A stretch of 64,000 bases of DNA from Streptosporangium sp. NBC_01755 (GCF_035917995.1 NZ_CP109131.1:4774001-4838000), one strand, 5' to 3'; positions 7,799-18,167 are shown, numbered from the stretch's first letter. Notes: generated by a model from the letters alone, not told the origin. Numbers and translations: made by a program.

Positions 7799-8815
7799 AT
7801 GGACGAGTTCAGGAGTGCACGCACGTACAACCAGAATCATGCGCCGCGCCCGTATGCCCCTGGTCGGCGGCGATTGAGCGTATACGTTTCGTGGAGCTAT
7901 CCGGCCGAGGCCGGCAGAAACCCGGCCGAGCTCGACAACCGGTTCTCCACGATGACCGAAGTGCGGCGCGTGACCTGGCCGGCCTATGAGGAGCCACAGT
8001 GGTCCGACCCGCTCCGGTTCCAGCAGGGCATATCAGGAGGACTGGAACTGTTCTTCTGGGGCTGGCTGCCGTTCCAGCAGTTCGTCGAAGAGGCCACCGG
8101 ATACGCCGTACCCGTGTACCAACGCGTCGATCAAGCCGGTTTCCATACTCCGCTGGATGAGCGGGTGCTGGCGGATACCGACACGTTGTTCGTGTGGGGG
8201 CTGGATCACATGATCACTGGGCAGGATGCCGCACCCGAGGAGATCGAGGCGCTGCGGCGGTTCCTCACCCGGGAAGGGACCTGCCTGGTCCTGGGGCCGC
8301 ATCACGATGTCGGGGCATCGGACGACCTGGCCGTGCGCGACATGGAGTACCACCATCACGGCGACGCCTTGGTGCCGCGCCAGCAACGGTTCGGCAGGTA
8401 CACCCGGTCCTTGATGGAAGGGCTCGGGGTGCCCGTCGAGAACCGCTACGGGTTGCGTCCTGCGGTGCGGGAAGCAGGAAAGATCACCCCGTTGTCCGTT
8501 GTCCGGGATCTGGACACCAAGGGCTGGTTGGCAGGGGTGACCCACTTCAACTTCCACATGCACCTACCGCACTACGCGGTGACCACCGACGATCCGAACG
8601 TCATCCATGTGCTGGGCAGGCAGCCGATCGACATGTCCAAGCCACACCCGTTCACCGAGGCCGGCAACACCGAGTTCAACATGTTCCTGTGGATGCCGCC
8701 GAGCGGTGATCGGGCCGGTGATGTGCTCATGGCGGACACCACGATCTTCAGCTCGTTGTTCGGCGTCGACGAGAGCTTGCGCGCCTTCTGGGGAAACATC
8801 GTCTCGTCGAAGTAG
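7799..8815 (+). CDS. Uncharacterised protein of the DyP-peroxidase operon
   Basis: This 338-residue soluble protein begins at ATG 7799 after GGAGATGAG. It has no recognised domain. A central His-rich stretch (GPHHDVG near residue 165 and MEYHHHGD near 183) and FNFHMHLPHYA near 255 could bind a metal. The segment on an order such as LFVWGLDHM and LVLGPHHDVG resembles a flavodoxin or ThuA-like alpha/beta layout, but this is not certain. It lies 22 bp upstream of the DyP peroxidase gene in the same orientation, so the products probably act together. Confidence 0.7.
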   Translation: MDEFRSARTYNQNHAPRPYAPGRRRLSVYVSWSYPAEAGRNPAELDNRFSTMTEVRRVTWPAYEEPQWSDPLRFQQGISGGLELFFWGWLPFQQFVEEATGYAVPVYQRVDQAGFHTPLDERVLADTDTLFVWGLDHMITGQDAAPEEIEALRRFLTREGTCLVLGPHHDVGASDDLAVRDMEYHHHGDALVPRQQRFGRYTRSLMEGLGVPVENRYGLRPAVREAGKITPLSVVRDLDTKGWLAGVTHFNFHMHLPHYAVTTDDPNVIHVLGRQPIDMSKPHPFTEAGNTEFNMFLWMPPSGDRAGDVLMADTTIFSSLFGVDESLRAFWGNIVSSK

Positions 8816-8837
8816 CGCCGCAGGAAGGTGGGTTCTC

Positions 8838-10175
8838 GTGGCCGAACAAACGCAGCATGTCGCGCTTGAACTCGACGATATCCAACGCGGGGTTCTCAGC
8901 CCTCGGCCGACCCCGTACGCGGCCACCTACGTCCTGTTCCGCATCGACGACCGCGTGCACGGGCGGGAGCTGATGCGGCGCGCGAGCGCGGTGGTGACCT
9001 CGGCCGCGGATTCGATGAGTCCCCTGGGCGAGACCTGGGTGAGCGTCGCGGTCACTTATCACGGCCTCAAGGCGCTGGGCGTGCCACAGGAATCGCTGGA
9101 CACGTTCGCCTGGGAGTTCCGGCAGGGGATGGCCGCACGGGCGAAAGTGCTGGGCGACATCGACGAGAGCAGCCCCGAGAACTGGGAGGCACCGCTTGGC
9201 ACGCCCGATGTCCACGTGGTGCTGGTGGCGCTCGCGCCTGACAGCGTGCAGCTGGAGGCCGCCATCGATCGCGCCCGCCCGGTATACGACGGCCTCCCCG
9301 GTGTGACGGCGATCTGGCGGCAGAATTGCCACGCGCTGCCTACCGAGACCGAACCCTTCGGCTATCGCGACGGCATCAGTCACCCTGCGGTCGAGGGCAG
9401 TGGCATTGCCGGGTCGAACAAGCTGGAAGTGCCGCTCAAGGCCGGTGAGTTCGTGCTCGGTTACCGTGATGAGATCGGCGGCCTCCAGACCACGGAGCCC
9501 GAGGTGCTGGGACGCAACGGCACCTATGTGGTCTTTCGCAAGCTTCACCAGCGTGTCGCCCTGTTCCGGCAGTATCTGAAGGACAACTCCACCTGCCCCG
9601 AGGATGAGGAGCTGCTGGCGGCGAAGATCATGGGACGCTGGCGCAGCGGCGCGCCGCTGGCACTCAGCCCGCTGCACGACGACCCCGACCTTGGCGCCGA
9701 CCGACACCGCAACAACGACTTCCTGTACGCGCGGGACGATCCGGCGGGTTTCACGACTCCCGGCGGCTGCCACGTCCGCCGGGGCAATCCCCGCGACGCG
9801 TCGGTGGCCGGAGCACCGAGGCTGCACCGCATGATCAGACGTGGCACCGCGTACGGCCCGCCGCTGCCCGAGGGAGTCCTGGTGGACGACGGGGCCGATC
9901 GGGGGCTGATGTTCGCGTTCGTCGGCGCGCACCTCGGGCGGCAGTTCGAGTTCGTCCAGTCCGAATGGATGAACGACGGCGTCTTCTTCGGCGCGGGCAA
10001 GGCGAGGGATCCCGTCATCGGGGCCAATGACGGCTCCGGTGACTTCATCATTCCCCGGAGGCCGGTACGGCGGCGCCTGCCGGAGCTTCCGCGGTTCGTC
10101 GTCACGCGCGGCGGCGAGTACTGCTTCATGCCCGGACTGAGCGCCCTGCGCTGGCTCGGCGATCTCCAGGACTGA
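8838..10175 (+). CDS. DyP-type (dye-decolorising) haem peroxidase
   Basis: This 445-residue peroxidase has the hallmark GXXDG motif as GYRDGISHP (about residue 175), whose Asp is the acid-base residue for hydrogen peroxide cleavage. GCHVRRGNPRD (about residue 311) supplies the expected proximal haem histidine. HRMIRRGTAYGPPLP and the FQFVQ-like C-terminus also fit the family. There is no Tat or Sec signal, so it is cytoplasmic unless carried by a partner. The start is GTG 8838 with AGGA upstream; the longer upstream reading overlaps the preceding gene. The length matches the larger C/D class rather than Tat-exported class A. The substrate is unknown. Confidence 0.9.
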   Translation: MAEQTQHVALELDDIQRGVLSPRPTPYAATYVLFRIDDRVHGRELMRRASAVVTSAADSMSPLGETWVSVAVTYHGLKALGVPQESLDTFAWEFRQGMAARAKVLGDIDESSPENWEAPLGTPDVHVVLVALAPDSVQLEAAIDRARPVYDGLPGVTAIWRQNCHALPTETEPFGYRDGISHPAVEGSGIAGSNKLEVPLKAGEFVLGYRDEIGGLQTTEPEVLGRNGTYVVFRKLHQRVALFRQYLKDNSTCPEDEELLAAKIMGRWRSGAPLALSPLHDDPDLGADRHRNNDFLYARDDPAGFTTPGGCHVRRGNPRDASVAGAPRLHRMIRRGTAYGPPLPEGVLVDDGADRGLMFAFVGAHLGRQFEFVQSEWMNDGVFFGAGKARDPVIGANDGSGDFIIPRRPVRRRLPELPRFVVTRGGEYCFMPGLSALRWLGDLQD

Positions 10176-10346
10176 GGTACGGCGGCGCTGTCGCCCTGGC
10201 AGCGAACCTCGACCGGTGAACGTGGCGGCGTGCGGAGGGCGCGGCGATTCGGCGGGAGGCCGATCACCCGGGTACGCATGAGGGTGTTTCCTTTCGAGTG
10301 ACGCGAACCGTGCAGAGGGAGGTACGGCCTAAGCCGCGCCCGCTCG

Positions 10347-10829
10347 TTACTCGCCCTCGTGGGTGAGTGTCCGCAGGAGGCGCGCCTTCAGTTCCTCCCG
10401 GTCGACACCGGCCAGGGCGAGCGAGCGCGGCACGGTGCCGACCTGCGCCTGCAGGATTCCGAGCAGCAGATGCGCCGGCCGTAGATCCTTCTTGCAGCCG
10501 ACGGAGGAGAAGCCTCGTTCGAGCGCGAGTTTGGCCGATGCCCCCAAGTGCGTCGAAGGCTTGCCGATGTCGCTCGGCCGAGGGAGGTCAAAGGTGGCCA
10601 GAGACACCCCGGCCCCGTTCAGGCTGTGCTCGAACTCGCGATCCAGCGCCTCGCGGATCGCCCGACGGTCGAGCCCGGCCGAGGCCAGAACCTGATGTGT
10701 GGTGGTCTCCCGCTCGGCGGCGATCGCCAGCAGGAGATGGTGTGCCTCGATCGTCGCCGATCTGTCGTGGTGCGCGGCGCGCCCTCCCCGCTCGATGATG
10801 GTGTTGATGTACTCGTCGATGGCGGCCAT
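10347..10829 (-). CDS. Clp-N repeat protein
   Basis: This 160-residue protein is made of two Clp-N repeats (about residues 1-70 and 85-155) without the ATPase modules of ClpC or ClpB. Such small proteins are thought to act as adaptors or to bind regulators. ATG 10829 follows GAGGAGG at 8-nt spacing. The gene begins 2 bp after the stop of the HTH gene, so the pair is co-transcribed from the promoter at about 11070-11100. The neighbouring HTH protein suggests control of transcription by a folded or bound state, but that is inference. Confidence 0.85.
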   Translation of the reverse strand: MAAIDEYINTIIERGGRAAHHDRSATIEAHHLLLAIAAERETTTHQVLASAGLDRRAIREALDREFEHSLNGAGVSLATFDLPRPSDIGKPSTHLGASAKLALERGFSSVGCKKDLRPAHLLLGILQAQVGTVPRSLALAGVDREELKARLLRTLTHEGE

Positions 10830-10831
10830 CG

Positions 10832-11062
10832 TCAGCGCCTCCTCAGCGTCACGCCCGCGGTGATGAGCCGCTTGGCGTGTTTCTTGTGGACCGCCTGGCG
10901 TGTCACGCCGAGCGCCTCGGCGACCTGCGGCCAACTCCAGCCCGCTCGCATCGCCTGCTCGACGGCGGCGTCCTCTATCTGGTCGGCCAGGCGTCTCAAC
11001 GCCGCCACGGCCGCCAGCGCGTCAGCGGGCTCCCGGGAAGCGGGACTCTCAACGTCGGACAT
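10832..11062 (-). CDS. Small helix-turn-helix DNA-binding protein
   Basis: This 76-residue protein has a C-terminal helix-turn-helix (AGWSWPQVAEALGVTRQAV, about residues 40-58) ending in basic residues. Its N-terminal half is an acidic helix. It is translationally linked to the Clp-N protein downstream. The ATG lies 7 nt after the -10 box, so the mRNA appears leaderless, and a 25-bp inverted repeat covers the promoter. It is probably autoregulated. Confidence 0.85.
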   Translation of the reverse strand: MSDVESPASREPADALAAVAALRRLADQIEDAAVEQAMRAGWSWPQVAEALGVTRQAVHKKHAKRLITAGVTLRRR

Positions 11063-11069
11063 GCAAGCA

Positions 11070-11100
11070 ACCCTAGTTGACTAATTCTCGATTGGTCAAC
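11070..11100 (-). promoter_or_regulatory. Promoter and overlapping palindromic operator of the HTH/Clp-N operon
   Basis: On the minus strand TTGACC, an 18-bp spacer and TAGGGT (complement of 11070-11075) form a good promoter ending 7 nt before ATG 11062. Positions 11076-11100 form a 25-bp imperfect palindrome with GTTGAC/GTCAAC ends that covers the -35 box and spacer. Confidence 0.65.
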
Positions 11101-11293
11101 ATGAGTTGCTAAGAGTGTCGCCGACCGCACCAGCCGAGGGGAGCGCCGACAACGAGTGCGCCGCCGTGCTCGGGCCGGGGGTCTCCACGCTTAAGGAGAG
11201 CGGACGGGGGCGATCGCCCTCGCGTGGCCGGTACGGCGGCTGAGGGGGCGCGAGGCGGCCGGAGTGGCCGCCTCCGTCGACGTGCGGGGGTTC

Positions 11294-11689
11294 CTACCGG
11301 TCGGCGAGGGGGATGACCGTCCGGACGTGTGGTGCGGACTGGGGGCAGCCCGGCGGGGGACCCATCGTCTCCGAGCGAGAGATCACCGTGAAGGAGGCCT
11401 CAAGGTTGGTGAGCTTCAGAAGCTTGAGGACCACGGGGGGAGCTCCGGCCAGGAGTAGCGGTGTGTCGTGTTCGCGTGCGTACCGTTTGATACCGATCAG
11501 CGCGCTCAGGCCGCAGGCGTCGATGAAGGTGACCCCGGAGAGGTCGATGATGACCGTGCCGGGGCAGGCGTCGACGGCTTCCTGTGCGCAGTCGGACAGT
11601 TCCGGCCTGGTGGCCAGATCGAGCTCACCGGCCACCGTGATGACCACGAAGCCGCTCGCGTGTTCGCTCGTGAGTTGAAGTGCGTTCAT
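11294..11689 (-). CDS. STAS-domain anti-sigma factor antagonist-like protein
   Basis: This 131-residue protein has a full STAS domain at about 1-105 (GELDLATRPEL, then VIIDLSGVTFIDACGLSAL), followed by a short Pro/Gly-rich tail. In SpoIIAA-type antagonists the residue after the Asp of the D-S-S-G loop is the phosphorylated serine. Here the loop reads DACG, so alanine occupies that place and normal phospho-switching is unlikely. It may be constitutively active or have another partner. A truncated STAS gene lies nearby on the same strand. Confidence 0.85.
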   Translation of the reverse strand: MNALQLTSEHASGFVVITVAGELDLATRPELSDCAQEAVDACPGTVIIDLSGVTFIDACGLSALIGIKRYAREHDTPLLLAGAPPVVLKLLKLTNLEASFTVISRSETMGPPPGCPQSAPHVRTVIPLADR

Positions 11690-12010
11690 CGCCCACTTCC
11701 CTGCAGGCTCACGTGAATGTACGTATCCGGCCGGAGAGCGTCACTCTGACGTCCGGCCCCAGCTCGTCTCCCCGGTCGCGCCTTACCTGGCGCGAAGAAG
11801 GATGGACGATCTGAAGCCACGATACTCCTCAACGGTGCGAACCATCGCTTTCCGTGATCGTATAGCTTCGAAGCGAAGTGTAGATGCCTACCCGTATATG
11901 TGCCAGCTATTCAAGGAAACAGTTTGCGGGTGGCGCCTGTCCGCCCTCGGTCCGAGGGGCGGGAAAGGGGGTGCGGGTCGGCACTGAAAGCCGCTCTGAG
12001 CTGGGAAGAT
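11690..12010. other. Intergenic region between two STAS genes
   Basis: About 320 bases without a credible gene. It presumably carries the promoter of the 131-residue STAS protein, but no promoter with good spacing was recognised. The only structure seen is a short TTCGAAGCGAA palindrome near 11866-11876. Confidence 0.4.
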
Positions 12011-12199
12011 TCAGTTCGGCGAGTGGCTCGGAGTCAGGGTGTCGAGCGCCTCGCGCAGGCTGCCGCGCACCTCGAAGTGCCGGTCGATCTCCGCGCGCAG
12101 CCGGGGAGCGACGGCCAGGTCAAGCTCGCCTGTCGCCCGCACAACCGCGCAGGGACCGCTGCGCCACGCCTGAACGTCGAATGTTGAGATCACGGTCAT
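12011..12199 (-). CDS. Truncated STAS-like protein
   Basis: This 62-residue ORF starts at ATG 12199 after GGAGGTG. It contains the first strands and helix of a STAS domain (ATGELDLAVAPRLRAEIDRHF) but ends before the conserved D-S-x-G loop, replaced by an unrelated short tail. It is either a decayed antagonist gene or a minimal regulatory fragment. Confidence 0.5.
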   Translation of the reverse strand: MTVISTFDVQAWRSGPCAVVRATGELDLAVAPRLRAEIDRHFEVRGSLREALDTLTPSHSPN

Positions 12200-12250
12200 C
12201 ACCTCCGTGCGCCACTGACTGCCCTGACCGAAGATTGTCATGCGCATAAA

Positions 12251-13753
12251 TCACTTTTTGCAGATGTTCTCCGTGGCCGTCCTCGCCGTCGGAGTCGCAG
12301 AGGGGGAGGCGGTCGGAGTCGACGGCGTGGCCGTCCCCTTCACGGTGACCTTCTTCGCCGGCGCGTGTTTCAGGCCGACGACCACCTCGATCGTGTCACC
12401 GAGGTTCTCCACCCGGCGCGACTCCGCGCCGGGTAGCGCGGCGGCGACGGTGCGCGCCGAGTCCTCGCGGCCCGGGCCGTACCGGACGACCGTCTTTTCG
12501 AAGCCCTTCTGCGGGGTGTTGCCGGCCGTCTCGGGCACCAGGAATCCGACCCGCTGCAGCTCGGTCCTGGTCTGCGCGCCCAGCCCCTTGATCGTGGTGC
12601 CGTTGAGAACCCTGAGGGAGATCCGCGCGGGCGGCACGGTCAGCGCGGGAGCCGAGGGGGAGGCCGAGGCGCTCGGGGTGGGCGTGGACTTGACGGGTTT
12701 GGAAGGCTTGACGAGCGTCTCGTCGGCGGCGATCCGGCGGAACAGCTCCTTGGCCGCCTCGGAGTCCCAGAGCACGGCGGACTCGCCGGTCGGCGTCCGG
12801 TGGTCGACGTCCGCGAGCGGGACCGTGGCGAAGGTCACGTCGTCCGTGGAGACGTTCTTGAGCTGGTCGGCCAGGCCGAGCAGGTCCTTGCGGAGCGCGT
12901 CGTCCACCCGGACCGTGTCGAGGGCGGTGTCGACGAACGAGGCCAGCCTGACCGGGTTGGTGAGCGTGTCGCCGCTGAGCGCCTGGTTCAGCAGTGCGGA
13001 GATCACCTGCTGCTGGCGGTCGATACGGTCGAGGTCGGAGCGGGCGGTGGCACGGGTGCGGGCATAGGCGAGGGCCTTGACGCCGTCGAAGGAGTAGGTG
13101 CCCGGCTCCAGGTTGAGCGCGGTCTTCGGGTCGTTGATCGGGACCGGCGTGCAGACCGAGATGCCGCCGAGCGCGTCGACCACGTTGATGAAGCCGAGCA
13201 CGTTGACCTCGACGTAGTGGTGGAGGGTCAGGCCGGTGGCCGCCTGCACCGTGCGTGTCGCGAGCTTGGGTCCGCCGAGCTGGTAGGCCGCGTTGATCTT
13301 GTGCTGGCCCTTGCCGGGGATCGTCGTCCAGGTGTCGCGGGGGAGGCTGACCACGGTGACCCTGCGATGGTCCTCCGACAGGTGCATCACCATCATGGTG
13401 TCGGTGCGCTCACCGCTCTCGCGGCCCAGCTTGAGCTGGTTCTGCTGCTTGCGGGTGAGGTCGTCGCGCCTGTCGACGCCGACCACCAGGATGTTCATCG
13501 CGCCGGTGCTCGGCCGCGACCCCTGCAACCCCGCGTCGACCGACTTGATCTTCGTCGTCGCGTAGTTCGTCAGCGCCCACGTCACTCCGGAGCTGCCCAG
13601 GACCAGGCACGAGAGTGTGCCCGCGATGACGAGGCCGCGTCGCCTGGTGCGGGCACCCCTGGCTGACCTGCGGTCACGTCTCGGGTTCAATCGGATGCTG
13701 CCGTAGGCGTCGCCGCCCACCTGCACACCCGAATCCTCATGCGGGTCACGCAT
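12251..13753 (-). CDS. LytR-CpsA-Psr (LCP) family wall-polymer ligase
   Basis: LCP enzymes move polyprenyl-linked polymers such as teichoic acid or arabinogalactan onto peptidoglycan at the outer membrane face. This 500-residue protein has a basic N-terminal cytoplasmic tail and one membrane anchor at about 38-62. The LCP domain follows, with the conserved arginines and polar motifs RTDTMMVMHL, SLPRDTW, KINAAYQLGG and RIDRQQQVISAL. A Ser/Thr/Pro linker leads to a C-terminal LytR_C domain (RISLRVLNGTTIKGLG). The start ATG 13753 follows a GGGGG site. It is divergent from a family 2 glycosyltransferase, and a second LCP protein lies at 47.4-49.0 kb. Confidence 0.93.
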   Translation of the reverse strand: MRDPHEDSGVQVGGDAYGSIRLNPRRDRRSARGARTRRRGLVIAGTLSCLVLGSSGVTWALTNYATTKIKSVDAGLQGSRPSTGAMNILVVGVDRRDDLTRKQQNQLKLGRESGERTDTMMVMHLSEDHRRVTVVSLPRDTWTTIPGKGQHKINAAYQLGGPKLATRTVQAATGLTLHHYVEVNVLGFINVVDALGGISVCTPVPINDPKTALNLEPGTYSFDGVKALAYARTRATARSDLDRIDRQQQVISALLNQALSGDTLTNPVRLASFVDTALDTVRVDDALRKDLLGLADQLKNVSTDDVTFATVPLADVDHRTPTGESAVLWDSEAAKELFRRIAADETLVKPSKPVKSTPTPSASASPSAPALTVPPARISLRVLNGTTIKGLGAQTRTELQRVGFLVPETAGNTPQKGFEKTVVRYGPGREDSARTVAAALPGAESRRVENLGDTIEVVVGLKHAPAKKVTVKGTATPSTPTASPSATPTARTATENICKK

Positions 13754-13807
13754 GCATGGCCCCCTAGGCTCCTGCTGGGTCGATGAGGTACCCGTTAGTA
13801 CAGTAGC

Positions 13808-14839
13808 GTGAGCGACGCCATGAAGCAGTTCCCCGACTCGCCCGCGCCGGCGTCGTCTTCCGAGACACGCGTCTGGCCTCCGATCTCCGTCGTCATCCCG
13901 GTGCTGAACGAGGAGCGCCATCTGCGGGAGGCGGTGCGTCAGGTGCTGTCGCAGTGGTACGAAGGACCGATCGAGGTCGTGCTCGCGATCGGCCCCTCCC
14001 ACGACCGGACCCAGGAGGTCGCCGACGCGATCGCCGCCGACGACCCCCGCGTGATCGTGGTTCCCAACCCGACGGGCCGCACTCCCAACGCGCTCAACGC
14101 CGCCATCGCCGCGTCGAGCAACAGGATCATCGCCAGGGTGGACGGGCACGCGATGCTCCCCGACGACTACCTCCGGGTCGCGGTCGAGACCCTTGAGGAG
14201 ACCGGCGCCGACAACGTGGGCGGCATCATGGCCGCCGAGGGCGTCACGCCGTTCGAGCAGGCCGTGGCCCGCGCGATGACCTCCAAGATCGGTGTCGGCG
14301 GCGCCAGGTTCCACACCGGCGGCACCGCGGGCCCGGCCGACACGGTCTACCTCGGCGTGTTCCGCCGGGAGGCGCTGGAGCGGGTCGGCGGCTACGACGA
14401 GCACTTCCAGCGGGCCCAGGACTGGGAGATGAACCACCGCATCCGAGAGACGGGCGGCCTGGTCTGGTTCCAGCCCCGGATGCGCGTCTCCTACCGGCCA
14501 AGGCCCGACATCAAGGCCCTCGCCAAGCAGTACTTCCACTACGGCCGCTGGCGCAGGGTGGTCGCCCGCACCCATGAGGGCACGATCAACCTGCGCTACC
14601 TGGCGCCGCCGCTGGCGGTGCTGGCCATCCTCGCCGGCCTGGTGATCTCCCCCTTCCTCTGGCCGGGTCTGCTGATCCCCGGCGGCTACCTGGCGGCGAT
14701 CCTGGCCGGCTCCGCGGTCACCGGCATCGGCCTGCCCGTCCCGGCGCTGGTGAGACTGCCGCTGGTCTACGTCACCATGCACATGTCGTGGGGCTGGGGT
14801 TTCCTGACCAGCCCGAGAAGGCTCGGCAAGCCGGGCTGA
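13808..14839 (+). CDS. Family 2 glycosyltransferase with C-terminal membrane segments
   Basis: This 343-residue protein has a GT-A fold domain: PPISVVIPVLNEE at about 18-30, an acidic metal motif variant RVDGH near 117, and QDWEMNHR near 205 as the catalytic acid region. Two or three hydrophobic helices lie at about 255-320, so it acts at the membrane and probably adds a sugar to a lipid-linked precursor. The GTG start at 13808 is the longest; ATG 13820 is an alternative. It is divergent from the LCP gene, supporting a cell-wall polymer role. Confidence 0.88.
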   Translation: MSDAMKQFPDSPAPASSSETRVWPPISVVIPVLNEERHLREAVRQVLSQWYEGPIEVVLAIGPSHDRTQEVADAIAADDPRVIVVPNPTGRTPNALNAAIAASSNRIIARVDGHAMLPDDYLRVAVETLEETGADNVGGIMAAEGVTPFEQAVARAMTSKIGVGGARFHTGGTAGPADTVYLGVFRREALERVGGYDEHFQRAQDWEMNHRIRETGGLVWFQPRMRVSYRPRPDIKALAKQYFHYGRWRRVVARTHEGTINLRYLAPPLAVLAILAGLVISPFLWPGLLIPGGYLAAILAGSAVTGIGLPVPALVRLPLVYVTMHMSWGWGFLTSPRRLGKPG

Positions 14840-14850
14840 CCCTTTCACCT

Positions 14851-14900
14851 TTCACCGAGGCGGGCACCCGTCAGGTTCACCGAGGCGGGCACCCGTCAGG
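14851..14900. repeat. 25-bp tandem duplication at converging gene ends
   Basis: Two identical copies (14851-14875, 14876-14900) lie between the glycosyltransferase and the cytidylyltransferase fusion. The second includes the stop codon of the latter. Confidence 0.9.
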
Positions 14901-16308
14901 GGCGGGCGTCGACCACCTGACCGGTGACATCGGAGGCGAGCACGTCCAGCGAGGTACGGGCCACGGTGTGCGGGGCGTCGCCCCGTTCGGGAACGACGCA
15001 GTTGACCCGTACCCCGCAGGAGGCCCATTCCCTCGCCAGCGACCGGGTCAGACCGGCCACGGCGGCACCCGCGGCGGAGCTCAGGCTGTCACCCACGTAG
15101 CCCTCGGCGCCCTCGGCGCCCTCAGTGCTCTCAGTACCCTCAGTGCTCTCGGTACGGGAGGGGGCGTGGAACAGCAGGCGGCCCCCGGTCGCGCGGAGAT
15201 GGGGAAGGGCGGCCCTGGCGACGTTGACCGGGCCCAGGTGGTGCACGTTCACGCTCTCGGCGATCGCGGTGTCGTCCACCGCGTCGAGCCTGCCCGGGTA
15301 CGGGGCGCCCGCGGCGTTGACCACGTAGTCGATCCCGCCCGTCTCCTTGGCGGCGCGGGCGAGCGCGTCGGCCACGGCGCCGGGGTCCTCGACACGTACC
15401 TCTTCGAGTGGCCCGGAGAGATCGGACGATCCGGGGAAGGAGAACACGCGGGCGCCGTACCGTCCGGCCAGCTCCGCCACCTCCGCGCCGGCGCTGCCGC
15501 CCGCGCCGAAGACCACCACGGTCCTGCCCGCCATCGCCTCGCGCAGGGCGGGGGCCGAGACGGAGGGAACCTCGCTCGCGGCGAGCCGCAGGAGCGTGTC
15601 GGCGATGAGGAGATCCACCGGGTGGGTGACCTTCATGTTCCGCTCGCTGCCCGGCACCACGTGGATCGGTACCTCGGGCAGGTAGCGCAGCACCACGCCG
15701 CAGTCGTCGGTGGGCGGCCGGTCACCGAAGCCGGGGTCGGCGAAGGCCCGCTCGTACGCCTCGCGGATCACCGAGAGCCGGAAGCACTGCGGGGTCTGGA
15801 CACGGCGCAGGGTGGAACGGTCGGGGACGTCGCGGACGATCTCCCCATCCGGATCCCGCGAGATGACCACGATCGTGTCGGAGCTCGGGATCGCCACCTC
15901 GACGGCCGAGCAGGTCCTCAGCGCCTCGACGCAGTCGGCGATGATCCTCCGATCCGCCAGCGGGCGTACGGCGTCGTGCAGCAGCACGTCGCACTCCTGC
16001 GACCCAAGGGCCCGCAGCGCCCGCCAGGTGGTCTCCGGGCGGCTCTGGCCGCCCTCCAGGATCCGGGTGACCTTCGCGAAGCCGCCCGCCTCGACGATCC
16101 GCTCCACCTCCCCGGTGAAGCCGGGCGCCATCAGCACGATGACCTCGTCGATCTCCGGCGCCCCCTCGAACAGGGCGAGGGTGTGTTCCAGGATCGTCCG
16201 GCCCGCCACCTCCAGCAGCTGCTTGGGGGTGCCGAGGCCGACGCGCCGGCCGACGCCGCCTGCCAGGACCACTCCGACGGTTCGAAGACGCGGTTCACGT
16301 TCGGCCAA
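14896..16308 (-). CDS. TarI/IspD-like cytidylyltransferase fused to an SDR domain
   Basis: Residues 1-235 form an IspD/TarI-type cytidylyltransferase: GVVLAGGVGRRVG with PKQLL, HDAVRP, RVQTPQCF, TDDCG and NMKVTHPVDL. The HDAVRP and THP forms favour ribitol-5-phosphate cytidylyltransferase over the isoprenoid enzyme. Residues about 265-470 are a short-chain dehydrogenase fold (VVFGAGGSAGAEVAEL, NAAGAP). Such fusions (Bcs1 type) reduce ribulose-5-P and make CDP-ribitol. Here, however, the YxxxK site is replaced by a LSSAAG stretch, so the reductase half is probably inactive. An insert of repeated TESTEG and AEG units lies just before it. The TTG 16308 start has AAAGGA upstream. It is divergent from a CDP-alcohol phosphotransferase. 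Confidence 0.85.
   Translation of the reverse strand: MAEREPRLRTVGVVLAGGVGRRVGLGTPKQLLEVAGRTILEHTLALFEGAPEIDEVIVLMAPGFTGEVERIVEAGGFAKVTRILEGGQSRPETTWRALRALGSQECDVLLHDAVRPLADRRIIADCVEALRTCSAVEVAIPSSDTIVVISRDPDGEIVRDVPDRSTLRRVQTPQCFRLSVIREAYERAFADPGFGDRPPTDDCGVVLRYLPEVPIHVVPGSERNMKVTHPVDLLIADTLLRLAASEVPSVSAPALREAMAGRTVVVFGAGGSAGAEVAELAGRYGARVFSFPGSSDLSGPLEEVRVEDPGAVADALARAAKETGGIDYVVNAAGAPYPGRLDAVDDTAIAESVNVHHLGPVNVARAALPHLRATGGRLLFHAPSRTESTEGTESTEGAEGAEGYVGDSLSSAAGAAVAGLTRSLAREWASCGVRVNCVVPERGDAPHTVARTSLDVLASDVTGQVVDARP
15101..15152 (-). repeat. Short Ser/Thr/Glu/Gly-coding tandem repeat
   Basis: 9-bp-type units encode TESTEGTESTEGAEGAEG in the SDR half of the fusion protein, immediately before the expected catalytic segment. 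Confidence 0.75.
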
Positions 16309-16463
16309 GATCAGATTCCTTTGACAGTTCGGATATGGCGAGCGTAATGGGTGCGTACCCGATCGTCCGGCGTGCTCCCGTGCTATCCCGTCAAGATCTA
16401 GCTACCCTGAGTGCGCACTCCCCGATTCGTACGGTGATCCCGTCGGATACGAAGGAGCCCGGA

Positions 16464-18167
<1,704 letters not shown>

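Noticed and set aside
14788..16347. Long rightward frame of about 519 codons opposite the cytidylyltransferase/SDR fusion
   Set aside because: It is antisense to a gene with clear family motifs, has Gly/Arg/His-rich low-complexity sequence and no recognisable domain; a GC-rich shadow frame.
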